This document shows, piece by piece, positions 12,032 through 23,499 of a stretch of DNA of 64,000 nt (the stretch's first letter is position 1; each line of letters opens with the position of its first letter). Below the pieces are notes generated by a model. The model was given only the letters and a program-made list of their open reading frames with translations. It did no database searches and was not told the origin of the DNA. The DNA lies in the NCBI GenBank assembly GCA_021018815.1, contig JAITYX010000063.1:1364001-1428000 (forward strand), given 5' to 3'. The position numbers and the translations under genes were made by a program. Source of the stretch: Talinum fruticosum. Taxonomy: Eukaryota > Streptophyta > Magnoliopsida > Caryophyllales > Talinaceae.

Positions 12032-13919
12032 CTAGTGTGAATCTCGTGGTTCGCACGGGTATGTGTTATTATTTAACTAGTTGATATATTTTATATTTAG
12101 ATATATTATATTTTTTTTATGAAAAAAGTAATTGAATAATCATAATTTCTTTTAATGCCATATGGTGTAATTTTTACCCTTTTATAAAACAAATAATAAA
12201 ATCTTGAATGAATATACTCAATAAACATGACATAGGTAATAACTTTGACCGAAATTATTATATCATAATAGCAAAAACGTTAAAGATAATCAACATAATT
12301 TTTCCTACTAATTGCTACTTAATTTTTTTTAATAAAAATCAAAAATAGTCATCTACCTTAGGTGGATTTTGAATAGCCAATAAAATAAAAAAAAATTTAT
12401 AATAATATGTGTTAAATGCCTAATAAAAATAAAAAAACTAGTCTAATCTAATAAATTAATTACTAATAAACTAATTAAGCAACACTAAATTCCATTAAAT
12501 AAAATCTAATTGCATCATCCATTGAATAATAAACCTAAATTAAAATAAGTAAAAAAAAAGGAGATATTAATAATTGTAAAATTATGTACATTATCAAGAC
12601 ATATATATAATATGGGAGAAGATAACTTAAAGTTAATAAAAAACTACACCGATCCGATAAAAGTAAATAATAGTATGCAAAGAACTCTCAAAAATATGGA
12701 AATAATGATAGCTGATAGATTTTTTTATCGAAAGATGGGGCGATAGCTAATAGATTGAATCAAGACAAAATATGGAAATAAAATCAAAATAGTTTTTTTA
12801 AAATAAAAAAAGGTAGAAAGAAGAGAAGTAGAAGGATTACCCTAATAAGAGTATATTTTTTGTCCCATTTTATAATCAATTTATAATATTAATCAATTAA
12901 TATCCCATTAATTAATATCCCTTTAATTTTTCAACAAAAAGGATGATTTTGAAAGTTTAAGTGTAATTGGCATTCTTACTCTCATCTAATATTATGAGTC
13001 AAAAATGTAATGTTATATATTAATAATTTCATAACTGTAAAGAATAAAGTAAAATTTGAACGGCCAATGATAGCTTTTCATTTCATATATAATGAGTTTT
13101 AGTTTGTTGTATGTAACTGAATATATGAAATAAAATAAAGACAATTGAATGTTTAAAAAAATTGTGATAAAAAAAAGAATGTTAAAAAATTTTAAATTAT
13201 AACTATATTAGAATTATCATAATTATTATAATCTATTTAATTTATATAAGTTTTAATACTAAAATTAATAAATATATTATATTAAATGTCAACATTTGTG
13301 TCTCACAAATTTCTTGTTGATCTGAACTAAGTACTAATTGAGATTCTTACCGCCTTAAGCTTGTCATTATGAAAGCATATATTATGTTTTTGTAAAAGCT
13401 GTATCTGATCCTCCTTAAGTTTGAATGACCCGAAGTGATTCAAAATTATTTGGTCTTATATTCTTAAAAATTATAATTATATTATAATTATCATAATTAT
13501 TATAATCTATTTAATTTATATAAGTTTTAATACTGAAATTAATATATATATTATATTATAGTTTTGTTTTGTAATAGTCAGATTAATTCTATATAATAAA
13601 TATTGTTTCAATAAGTGTTTTTTTCAAAAATTTTAATTTTATAAGTGTTGGAGTAATAGAATAATCCTTTAAAAATACGTGTAATAAAATATAATATTAA
13701 TTATGACTATAATCAAAATTTATAGGTAATAAAGTGTAATTGATGATCATAGTCATTCAAGAGTAGTAAATGAAATTCATTTCACTTATAAAAATTTATA
13801 GGTAATAAAGTGGGTGTTAGGGTTTGACAATATAAAAAAGAAATGATAAAACAAAAGTAACCAATGGTGATGTGCCAAATGTCTCAGCCCACGAGTAAAG
13901 CACTCAATTTTAGGTATAT
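12032..13919 (-). mobile_element. Helitron-like element, copy 1
   Basis: On the minus strand the 3' end has an imperfect stem (ACCCGTGCGAACCACGAG), then ATTCACACTAG followed by T. That is the hairpin-plus-CTRR|T end of Helitrons. The 5' end abuts copy 2 near 13919 and reads TATATACCTAAAATTGAG. I did not find the canonical TC start, so that end is approximate. There is no helicase or Rep domain, so it is non-autonomous. A degenerate internal direct repeat is present (about 13186-13280 against 13468-13560). The interior is otherwise very AT-rich and gene-free. Confidence 0.6.
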
Positions 13920-15499
13920 ACTAGTGTAAATTTCGTGTTTCGCACGGGTATATGTTATTATTTGACTATTTGATATACTATTATAAATATTAAATATATA
14001 ATTCTTAAAAATTATAAATATTAACCTTATAATACATATGGATGTTTTATAATATAAAGATAATTATTAGGAGGAATAATGTAAATTTTGAGTTATTTAA
14101 TGAACGAAAATAATTCTTCATCATATGAACGTATAAAATAGTTGTCCAACTTATGATTTTCTCACACCACATTTAAAATTTGACATGTATCTGTCCCACT
14201 TTGATAGCACCAAACTCTTTTAAATATATGTGTTTATTGTTATATTTTTTATATAAGTATCTCATATGATACTACTCGATTATATCTAGAATTTAAACAT
14301 ATTATAATAATATCATTACTCATTATATATAAAATAAACATATGTGATTCTGTATATAATAAGAAAATTAAACATCAAAATAATAAAAAATACAACTATT
14401 AATTTCTTCTCAATATAGTGTTCTACAATTGCCAACCTTGATTGTCTTCTCATTATACTTGTTATAAAACCCCTAGGTTGACAATAGAGATAAAGAGCAC
14501 AATTCAAGTCTAATCACTCAATTGAGAAGTAGTTGTTTTTTTTACCATTTTATAATACAAAAATAAAGTTTTGAATAAATATATTTTATAAACATGAGAT
14601 AGGTTACATATAGGGATAAACAAATAATAACTTGGACCAAAATTCTTTATTATAATAAGAAAAAAATGTTAAATATAATCAATATAATTTTTCCTACTAA
14701 TTGTTAACTTAATAAACATTCATATTCTTATAACTGATTGCTAACTTAATAAACATTCATATTCTTATAACTGAATATATGCAATAAAATAAAAATAAAT
14801 GAATGGTTAAAGAAAATTTATACAAATTAAATTAAAATTATTATAATAATATATTACAATTATCATAATTATTTAATTTATTTAAGTTTCAATATCTGGA
14901 ATTAATAGATATATTATATTATAATTTTTTTGTAATAGTTAGACTAATTATATACAATAAATATTATTTTTATTAAGAATTTTTTTTAAAATTCTAATTT
15001 TATAATTGTTGAAATAATGGACTAATCCTTAAAAAAATATAGGTAATAAAATATAATTTGATTATGATTATAATTAAAATTTATATTTAATAAAGTATAA
15101 TTCTTTTTAAGTAAAATTAAGTGTGATTAAGATTCTCTCTCTAGCCGAGAGCTTCCCCTCTAACGAAGCTCGGCGATGGGGAAGGCTAGAAGAGGACGCT
15201 CGGCGAAACACGGACCACCGTCTACACCGGTGCCCTAAATCGGACCCGAGCCCTACGCGGAGGAAAACCCAACTCCCAATTCAGCGAGTATAGATGATTC
15301 ACACAACGAATCCAACGAAACACTACTAATGAAATTGAGCATCGGCCGATGTCATGACGAGATCAGCGCAGCAAATCGACAGGAGAACAACCCGCTACAA
15401 GTGTACACCTCGACGGAGAACATCCCGATACAAGCGAACACCGTGACGGAGAACACCCGGGTAAATCCCCATCTCTCATTTGCTTGAAGCGAGTTGGAA

Positions 15500-16375
15500 T
15501 TGGGGCAGGGATGAACCTAGAATCATTCCCTGTGATGGAATTTAATGGGCAAAAAATAGTTAAAATAGAATATGCGAGATGTTGAGAAAGAAATTGAGTA
15601 CTTGGAACTCGCATTGCTATGCTTGTGTATTGGGTGCCAATCCCCGTATTTGGTCATGAATGGATTTCTAAGGAGAATTTGGCGGAATTTTGACATTGAT
15701 TCAATCTTTGCATTACCTAAGGGGGTATTCCTGGTTAGATTCGAGGAAATTAAACAAAGAGATATGGTTTTGAAAAGGGGCCACTACTTCTTTGACAAAA
15801 GACCAATGATACCCATATGGATTAGGCTCCCTGGATTGGATGTGAAATATTGGGGGCTGCGGGATTGGGAAAAATTGGCGATCTATTAGGGAAGCCTATT
15901 ACCACCGATAGAGCTACAAGGGTAAAATCTATGCTACACTATGCTAGAATCCTAGTTGATATGAACATTGATGAGCAATTGCTGGAATATGTTGAATTCA
16001 TGTCTGAAGATGACATACTCGGTGAGACAAGATATGGATATGAATGGAGGCCCACCAGGTGCGCACACTCGTAGAATGTTTGGCCATGAAGAGGATGAGT
16101 GGAAGAAAAAGAATAATATCGAGGCAGTATGGAAACCCAAGGCGATTACTTAAGTACCTATACAAAATGTGGGGCAACCTACAAAGCAAATTGAGATTAC
16201 TGAAGAAGATCCTACCCAAGAGAATCACCCTGCGAGAGAAGGAAAAGAATAGGCCTGCCTCCGAGAAGGACTTCCAACCTGTGTATAGAGGTTTACGAAC
16301 TCCACGAGATACATATTACTCAACCGAGTGCACACTGCCTATAGCCCCTTCCAAGCTCGACACAAGTGAATGAAG
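15500..16375 (+). pseudogene. LINE ORF1 remnant (DUF4283-like)
   Basis: Coding similarity begins near 15510 (Met-Asn-Leu-Glu-Ser-Phe-Pro), changes frame near 15570, and continues with Asn-Gly-Phe-Leu-Arg-Arg-Ile-Trp and Gly-Val-Phe-Leu-Val-Arg-Phe to about 15889. That block is the DUF4283 core. A further frame change near 15860 leads to Lys-Pro-Ile-Thr-Thr-Asp and a region ending Glu-Trp-Arg-Pro. A zinc knuckle is only weakly visible (Phe-Gly-His-Glu-Glu-Asp near 16080), with its cysteines apparently lost. This is the RNA-binding partner of the LINE; it is broken in at least three places. Confidence 0.75.
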
Positions 16376-16429
16376 AGAATGAGATCCTACTGCAGCCGGA
16401 CTTTACAGGAACATAACTATGTCTCTAGC

Positions 16430-19400
16430 ATGCTTGGAACATAAGAGGTCTCAACAGACCCAAAAAACAAATGGAGGTGAAAAGCTTCATTGTAGCAAAT
16501 AAAGTTGGCTTATTAGGACTGGTGGAAACTAAAATAAGAAGCACAAATGCCTTGAGTGCATACAATAACATATTCACTGGCTGGGGATCATTCATCAACA
16601 ATGATTACCACCCACTTGGAAGAATCTGGATTACTCGGAGACTCGAAACATACAAGGTGCATATCATCTCTGCATCGAGTCGGTATGTGCATTGTGAAGT
16701 AACTTTGGAAGAGACTACACAAAGATTCCTAGTAACCTTTGTTTATGGCTTCAATTGAGAGGAAGATAGAAGGGGTTTATGGAACGACCTAATAAATATT
16801 AGTGCTTGAAATCACCACAGACATGGTGTGTTCTAGGAGATTTTAATGCCCTACTCAATCCGGAAGACGGAATTGGGGGAACCCCGTAACTCACAATGAC
16901 ATTGCTGATTTTAGACATTGCACAAGTTGTTGCCTATTACAAGACATCCAAGCTACAGGCTGCGAATACACATGATCAAATAGACGAGGATAGTGGTGAT
17001 AGAATCTACTCAAAGATAGACAAAGCCCTAGTGAATCAAGAGTGGGTGCTTGTTATGGGAGGATGCACGGGCTTCATTTCTACCGGAGGGGATATCGGAT
17101 CACTCTTCTATAGTGATCACATTCCACAATGATATGAGAACAAATAGCAACCCATTCGAGATCATTGTGAGATGTGGGAATCGCACCCAAAATACAAAGA
17201 AGTAGTCAAAGACACTTGGGCAAAATATATTCAAGGAAGCCAAATGTACCGGGTAGTGAGCAAGGCTGCGGATGCTTAAATCCCTTCTAAAGCAAGCTGC
17301 ATCGATCCAAGTTCGGGGATGTTCACAACCGCGTTGATCAAACTAGACTAAAGCTTCATGAGGCACAACAAGCCATGCGGAACCACCCTTTTGATATCGA
17401 ACTGCGATCAGTCGAAACAATCCTGCGGAAGGAGCATAATGATCTACTAGATGCATCGGTAACATTACTAAAGCGAGCAATGTAAATACACTTGGATAAA
17501 CATGGGGACCAATGCAACAAATTTTTCTTCGCTACCTGCAACAACGAAGACGAGCAAGCTATCTTCGACGAAATCAATGACAGCCATGGCAACGAGATTG
17601 AGGGTAAGAACCAAGTAGCACAAAACATGGTTGACTACTTTCAAACAATGCTCGGCCAACAATCGAGTACAGAGGAACAAGGCGAGACACTATAATATTC
17701 AGCAAAGGTCATAGGCGAGCATGGAGCGACAAATAACATTATGCAAACAAAAAATCACGGATGCGAGAAATAAAACGGGCTATGTTTGCAATTGCTAGCC
17801 ACAAGTCACCGAGTCCGGATGGCTACTCAAGTTCATTCTTTAAGAAGAATTGGGAGATTGTAGTAGAATCAATATGTAAAGGCTGTGAAAGAGTTCATCC
17901 ATACTGGTAAGTTACTACACGAACTTAACCGCACTAACTCTGGTTCTTATCCCCAAAGTGGATAGACCTATGAAAGATGGAGACTTTAGACCCATTGCAT
18001 GCTTGTAACACCCTCTACAAATGTATATCAAAGATTATGTGCGAAAGACTAAAAGAAGTATTACCTACTTTAGTCAGCCATAATCGAGTGCTTTATAAAG
18101 GGGAGGGAATTGGTCCATAATGTACTACTATGCCAAGAACTACCGAGAGGATACAAGCGCAAAAACATCGAGTCCAAGATGCCTCCTCAAGATGAGACTC
18201 GAGGAAGGCATATGATTCGATCTACTTGGGAATTCATAGAGGAGATATTGCAAGGGTTCGATTTCCTCAAATATTCACTAAATGGATTAGTACTTGTGTG
18301 ACTAGCACAACCTTCCCTATCTGCTTGAATAAAGGCACTCATGGTTTTTTTAAAGGGGGTAGAGGACTTCGACAAGGAGACCCCATATCCCCTCTAATTT
18401 TTGTTCTAATCATGGAGTACTTCTCCGGAAGAATGTAGGAAGTAGTGGACACTTGGAGGGATCAAATTGCACCCAGGTTGCAAAACTATAAAGATCTGTC
18501 ACTTCTCTGTTTGCGAGATGACTTAATGGTCTTCCGCAAACCGGATGATCAATCATTGAAATGGATAAAAGGAGTGTTTAGGGAGTTCTCCGAAACAGCA
18601 GGGCTACATATAAATGAGTCAAAGTCCCACATATATATTGGAGGGCTAAATGAAGCGGACACAAAGAAGGTGATCAAGGATTCCGGCTTCTCATTGGGTT
18701 TTCTACCTCTTAGATACCTTGGAGTACCCATCACTCCGTCAAGACTCAATGCAACTGATCGCCGGATGCTTGACTAACAAGCTAACAAGAAGAATTAGAA
18801 TGTGGCAAAGTAGAAACTTATCGTATGCAGCTAGAAGCACCCTCATCAACTCGGTCTTAATGGGAATCCGCACGTTTTGGGCTTCTATATTCATCCTACA
18901 CCAAGCAATTTTGAAAAAGATTGAACAAATTTGTAGAGACTTCTTATGGAACTCAAAAGATGCATGCAAAAGGCCTATGGTAGCCTGGGAAAATGTATGC
19001 CAACCCAAAAGTCGTGGAGGCCTAGGCTTCAAGAATATAAGATGTTGGAACAAGGCGCTCATCGCCAAACTACCGTGGGCTATAGCGAGACAAGAAGGAT
19101 ATCCTTTGGGTTAAATGGATCAATACTCATTATCTTAAGGGACAGGATCTCCGGCACTACAAGCAAGGCAGATGATATATGCTGGTACTTGGAGGAAAAT
19201 GTGCAACCCGAGACCAAAAGTAGGCCCGATGCTTTGCAGAGTCTAGAAAGCACAACGGAGAAATTTGACCTCAAGCGTGTATATAATGCTTTGATGGGGG
19301 ATCTACCTAAGCAACAATGGAGCAAGGCTAGTATGGCACCACAGCTTAATCCCTAAACATAGTTTTAATCTATGGGTGCTACTCCAAAAGAAGCTTCCTA

Positions 19401-19766
19401 CTAGACAGCTATTAGCAAGGTTTATACCAATTATTGATAACGAGATGTGGCTTATGTAACGGTGAAGAAGAGTCACTAGAACACTGTTCTATGACTGCCG
19501 AGTATGCACAACGATTGAGAGGAAAAATATTCGACTGGATCAAAAATCAACACCAACCACGGTCGCTGGAAGCCTGGCACAAATGGCTTATAAACACAAA
19601 GAAAACCGGGACATACAACGACCGCTTAAATGCTCAAGTGCAGCTACACTATATAGAGTATGGCAGGATAGAAATGAAGCACTCTTCCAAGGAAAACAAC
19701 CGAACATGGAGCTCTCTCTCGAGCAGACATAAAGAAATTAGTTACTTGATAGATTCACCTATCTAG
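16430..19766 (+). pseudogene. LINE ORF2 remnant (endonuclease, reverse transcriptase, zf-RVT)
   Basis: The endonuclease starts with Trp-Asn-Ile-Arg-Gly-Leu-Asn (about 16438) and has Leu-Val-Glu-Thr-Lys (about 16520) and a Leu-Gly-Asp-Phe-Asn-Ala remnant (about 16833). RT sequence is seen from about 17790 (Lys-Ser-Pro-Ser-Pro-Asp-Gly-Tyr), through Gly-Leu-Arg-Gln-Gly-Asp-Pro (about 18363), to the catalytic box at about 18512. That box reads Leu-Arg-Asp-Asp-Leu-Met-Val-Phe: both aspartates are kept but the usual alanine is arginine. zf-RVT sequence with Cys-Gly-Leu-Cys-Asn-Gly lies at about 19443. Several stop codons (for example near 16758, 17130 and 18775) make it non-functional. Confidence 0.85.
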
Positions 19767-20146
19767 CCTCACATAAGACAAACTACAAGGGATGGATACA
19801 ATTTTGTAGAGGGATTAGTTGAACTCAAGACCCTAGGGAACCCTTCCTAGAAGGTGGCTCCTAAAGTCTTAAGCGTCTAAAGATGTAAATACTCATTGCC
19901 TTGGCAATCCGCTTGATGAATGAAAGTATATTTACCTTTGTTCAAAAAAAAATAAATTAAGTGTGATTGATGATTATAGTCATTCGGGAGCAGTAAATGG
20001 AGTTCATTTCACTTATAATCAAAATTTATAGGTAATGAAGTGAGTGTTACAAAAAGGCTTTAATAATATAAAATAAAAATAAAAAATAAAAAAAACCAAT
20101 AGTGATATGACAAATGTCTAATCCACAACAAATCACTCAGTTTTAA

Positions 20147-20155
<9 letters not shown>

Positions 20156-20181
<26 letters not shown>

Positions 20182-21165
20182 GATGATATATGATATATAT
20201 AAGAAATGTTGAGATTTCTTTGAAACATGTGAATTTTCGAAAAGTACGAGGCAATGAACGTAATTGGACTACAAATCTTTTTCTCCTCCTTATAGAAATT
20301 TAAGTTAGCAGTTACTTAGTGACGAAAGTGGTCTTGATGTCTGTTCCAAATAGATTTTTGTTATTAATAACGTTTCACTTGAGTTTCAATAATTAAATTC
20401 GTGTAAGTATTTACAATTTATTTCATTTCCTTTATTTATACGTAATAAGTTAAACTAACATTTTTATTGCTCAACTCTATTACATTAATTTCGTTTAAAA
20501 TCTTGTCCACATCATATATTCGTTAAAGAAGTTGATTAGACTAATCGATGATATTCACGTGATTTAATTCGTTAGTTGACTCGGATTAAAAGATATATAT
20601 GTATATATACATAAACATTTATCGTAATTATTATAACCCGCTTAACAAGCATAATATATACTCCTAATGGTTGTTATTGTTGTTGTTATTGTTATTATTA
20701 TTATTATTATTTATTCTTAGCTATAACTAATCTGATTAGTTTGCCACGCCTAACGTTACTTTCGATCCTTACCACTAGCTCACTCCTCACCTCGTTACAT
20801 TCCATAATTTAATTAATTTGCTCAAAATTCATATATCCCACAAACATTACTTTTAGGGTTATATACATTCTTTCCTCCACAAAATTAACATCCACATACA
20901 CAATTAAGTACACTAAATTGTTCAATTTTTTCATACCTCTAAGCTCACTTATTATCTAACTTCAATCTCTATACATCTTCTCTTTCTTTTGCTCAATTAT
21001 ATCTAATTACAAAATACAATGAAAACCATCAATTTACTCAAAATTTACATTAAAACATTCCCAACTTAATTCACTAAATCACAATTTCACAAGAGCAATT
21101 GCAATTATTCATTCACTTTCACAACAATCATTCTACCAAAATTTTAAATTACAATCATTCACAAT
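20156..21165. other. Middle piece of the outer LTR, no gene
   Basis: AT-rich sequence between the Helitron pair and the gypsy element, with a GTT/ATT trinucleotide run near 20665-20715. No coding potential is seen. The last five bases (ACAAT, 21161-21165) are the target duplication of the gypsy element. Confidence 0.5.
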
Positions 21166-21780
21166 TGTTTCCGGAGAAACTTGAGTTGATGAGGTGGATG
21201 ATGATTCGGAGAGAGGAAGGATTTATCGCTTCTGGTTCCGAGGACGTGGCACGATCAATCCGAGTCCGAGTGACGACGCTTGAACCCGCAAAAGGCGAAG
21301 CCCGGGTGGTGGATCCCGGGAACGCCCTCCGACGCCCAAGTTAGTAATGAACTAAATTTGAGTAGATCGAGGGATCTTCCTCGATGTGCGTGGGGGATTC
21401 CTTGGGAGACGAGAATATTTCCAAAGATGGAAGATTCTCGGGATGAATGTGGATGAACACCGATGAACTTGGTTGAATGTGGATGAGTGTTGAGAGCTTT
21501 GGAGCTTGAGAACTTAGGTTATCTCAAAGGTGAGATGTCTTGTCAAATGAACAGAACATGCTTTGGGATTGGGAAATGTTGAGTATTTATAGGAGATTTT
21601 AAAGGGGTAAAACGGTACTTTACCACGGTTCAAGGAAACCCTAGCCCTAGTGGGCTTTGGGCTTTACCCGGCCCCGTTAAGGGCTATCTTGGGCCGATTC
21701 CTCCCTTATCCGACTGATTAGGCTCGATTGGCTGGTGACGTGGCGGGTGAGTTGGAGCTGTCCGGGAAATACCCGAATCA
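21166..21780 (-). repeat. 3' LTR of the gypsy-type element (left copy)
   Basis: 615 bases, starting TGTTTCCGG and ending CCCGAATCA in plus orientation. Almost identical to 29596-30211. In element orientation this is the downstream LTR. Confidence 0.95.
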
Positions 21781-21795
21781 TTTAGCCCCTCACGT
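21781..21795 (-). promoter_or_regulatory. Polypurine tract of the gypsy-type element
   Basis: On the minus strand the bases just before the left LTR read GTGAGGGGCTAAA, a purine-rich run in the position where plus-strand DNA synthesis is primed. It is short and interrupted by CT, so the call rests mainly on position. Confidence 0.6.
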
Positions 21796-21871
21796 TACGC
21801 CTGCATGCCTCCCGAGGTAGGTAGGTGGAATGTGGAGCCCATTCCGCTATGCCTTTATGACCCCAAGTTTT

Positions 21872-21880
21872 TATAAATAG
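21872..21880 (+). promoter_or_regulatory. Plus-strand TATA box inside the retrotransposon
   Basis: TATAAATAG lies 5' of the antisense ORF. With the usual spacing of about 30 bases, transcription would begin near 21905. That would skip the ATG at 21899 and favour the in-frame ATG at 21950. Being antisense to gag, it is not the LTR promoter. Confidence 0.5.
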
Positions 21881-21949
21881 GGGTGAATCTTAAGGAAGAT
21901 GGTAAGTTTCCCCATCTTTACTCTTCTCCTTTCTCTTGCCTCGAAGAAA

Positions 21950-22378
21950 ATGATTGTTGGAGCGCTTCCGGTCGGATACGAAAAGTTATGCCCTCGCTTC
22001 AACCGAGATGAGGCCGAGCAAACAGCGATGAAGCGTCGCCGGCCATCCCTTGTCGTGGAAACGTTCTACCGGCTTCTCATCGATGATGCTTGGAAGCCGA
22101 GGTTGATAAATGATGGTGAGGAGTATGATAAATTGTTTCAAGCCACGATCCGCTCCGAATGGGATATTCTTGAGGCCTGGGTGGAGCACAACCATGATCT
22201 CTTCGTCGAACTTCGGGCAACGAACCCGAGCTTTTCAACAAGCGATGCGGCGGGAGGAGGGGCCGCTCGAGTATTGGATCGTCTTCTAATCCTCCTATGG
22301 AGGGCAGCAAGTCGGTGGATGGCCCTTCAACCCACTCCTTTGATGAACGTGGGGACTTGCCCAAGGCAAGGGGAGTAG
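21950..22378 (+). CDS. Antisense ORF in the gypsy-type element, unknown protein
   Basis: The open frame extends from 21899, but the TATA box at 21872-21880 makes the ATG at 21950 (A at -3) the better start, giving 142 residues. The protein is basic near residues 25-30 (Lys-Arg-Arg-Arg-Pro) and rich in Trp, Asp and Leu in the middle. It has an Ala-Gly-Gly-Gly-Ala-Ala patch and a hydrophobic Leu/Ile/Trp segment before the end. I recognise no domain. It runs opposite to gag and lies next to the downstream LTR. Tat-lineage elements are known to carry extra ORFs, some antisense, in this region. After the stop the sequence looks like a plant 3' UTR, with an AATGAA series at about 22607-22630. Alternatively it is a chance frame in GC-rich DNA. 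Confidence 0.45.
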   Translation: MIVGALPVGYEKLCPRFNRDEAEQTAMKRRRPSLVVETFYRLLIDDAWKPRLINDGEEYDKLFQATIRSEWDILEAWVEHNHDLFVELRATNPSFSTSDAAGGGAARVLDRLLILLWRAASRWMALQPTPLMNVGTCPRQGE

Positions 22379-22840
22379 CCTCCTACGGAGAAGAAGAGAA
22401 ACCTTCCGATGGAGAAGAAGAGGAACCTTCCGGCGGAGAAAAGAGGAACCTTCCGAAGGAGAAGTGATGTGGTAGCCGGGGTCCTTATTCCGTCTAAGTA
22501 GTGTAACCGTAGCGTAATAGTATAGCCATAGCGTCGTAGCGTAGTATCTTGAATTTTAAACGCTTTGCTTCTCTTGTAATGGCGCATCTGCGCGTTCTTG
22601 TCTTAATGAATGAATGAATGAATGAATGAAGCTTGCTTTGTTAGCTTTTCTTCGTTTTCCTATCTTGTCGTTGACGTTACGTTGTAAAGAATGGTTTTTA
22701 CATAGCCCCTTGGACTTAGAGAGTAATTTTTGGGCAACCTTTCGGCTCCCGGAGGCTCAGAAAGTGCTTGAGTATGGATATCTCGCTAGAGGACATCCCA
22801 CGAGGAACGTGACCTCCTAACTTTAAGTTAGGAGTGCAAG

Positions 22841-23155
22841 TGCCCATGACGGAATGGGTCTTTGCGCGACTTTTCGATTCTCGAAGGTTCGAAAGTGCGC
22901 GAGTGCCCATGACGGAATGGGTCTTTGCGCGACCTTTCGATTCTCGAAGGTTCGAAAGTGCGTGAATGCCCATGACGGAATGGGTCTTTGCGCGACCTTT
23001 CGATTCTTGAAGGTTCGAAAGTGCGTGAGTGCCCATGACGGAATGGGTCTTTGCGCGACCTTTCGATTCTTAAAGGTTCGAAAGTGCGTGAGTGCCCATG
23101 ACGGAATGGGTCTTTGCGCGACCTTTCGATTCTTGAAAGTTCGAAAGTGCGTGAG
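22841..23155. repeat. Five tandem 63-bp repeats with internal palindromes
   Basis: Units start at 22841, 22904, 22967, 23030 and 23093, exactly 63 bases apart. Each holds two dyads: CCCAT-gacgga-ATGGG, and a longer one centred on the TTCGA...TCGAA arms (CTTTCGA / TCGAAAG). Because 63 is divisible by three, long open frames appear on both strands; these are artefacts of the period. The array lies in the non-coding 3' part of the gypsy-type element, where Tat-lineage elements often carry tandem repeats. Confidence 0.95.
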
Positions 23156-23499
23156 AGATAACTTCTTGTGGGGTACCACTCTATGGGGCTGAGAGTGCGA
23201 TCTTCGGCTCCTGAAGGCCAAGTTGTCGCTGAGTGCGAATTGACTCGGGACCCCAAAGGATAGCCCCTTGTGAAAGTAGAGATGCGACTTGTCGGCCCCG
23301 AAGGCTAAGTCGTTGCTTGAAGAGCTTTCGGGCCTTGCTCGTTTTGTTTTTGCCATTCTTGCGATTTTTGTGATGATGATTTGTTTTGACTTTTTACTTA
23401 GCCCCTTGGGGCCAAAAAGGAGTCTTGCGGGGAGGATGAGTTTTCTTGTGATCCCTCCGGAGCTCTCAAGGCATCCCAGCTCCTATGTGCCTCGGGTTT

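Larger units (their letters stand above)
15129..19953 (+). mobile_element. Full-length L1-type LINE with perfect 15-bp target duplication
   Basis: The element is bounded by AAATTAAGTGTGATT at 15114-15128 and again at 19954-19968, and ends in a short poly(A) tail (19944-19952). It has a GC-richer 5' UTR, ORF1 with DUF4283-like sequence, then ORF2 with endonuclease, reverse transcriptase and zf-RVT. The length of about 4.8 kb suggests it is not 5'-truncated. Both ORFs contain stops and frame changes. It inserted into Helitron copy 2, whose sequence resumes at once after the duplication. Confidence 0.92.
13921..20155 (-). mobile_element. Helitron-like element, copy 2, split by a LINE
   Basis: This is a second copy directly behind copy 1 in the same orientation. 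Its 3' end at 13921 has the same stem and CTAG|T signature. Its other end (about 19969-20155) matches the end of copy 1, including the words ATAGTCATTC, AATTTATAGGTAAT and TCA(A/G)TTTTA. The LINE at 15129-19953 divides it; without the LINE and its duplicated site the copy is about 1.4 kb. It runs into a TA tract at about 20149-20179, so the exact 5' end is unclear. No protein of its own is encoded. Confidence 0.6.

Noticed and set aside
22841..23155. CRISPR-like regular repeats
   Set aside because: Units are directly tandem with no unique spacers, lie in a plant retrotransposon and have no cas genes nearby.
22716..23356. Overlapping frames of 100-177 codons on both strands
   Set aside because: The 63-bp period is a multiple of three, so any stop-free unit gives a long frame. 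All simply repeat a 21-residue peptide.
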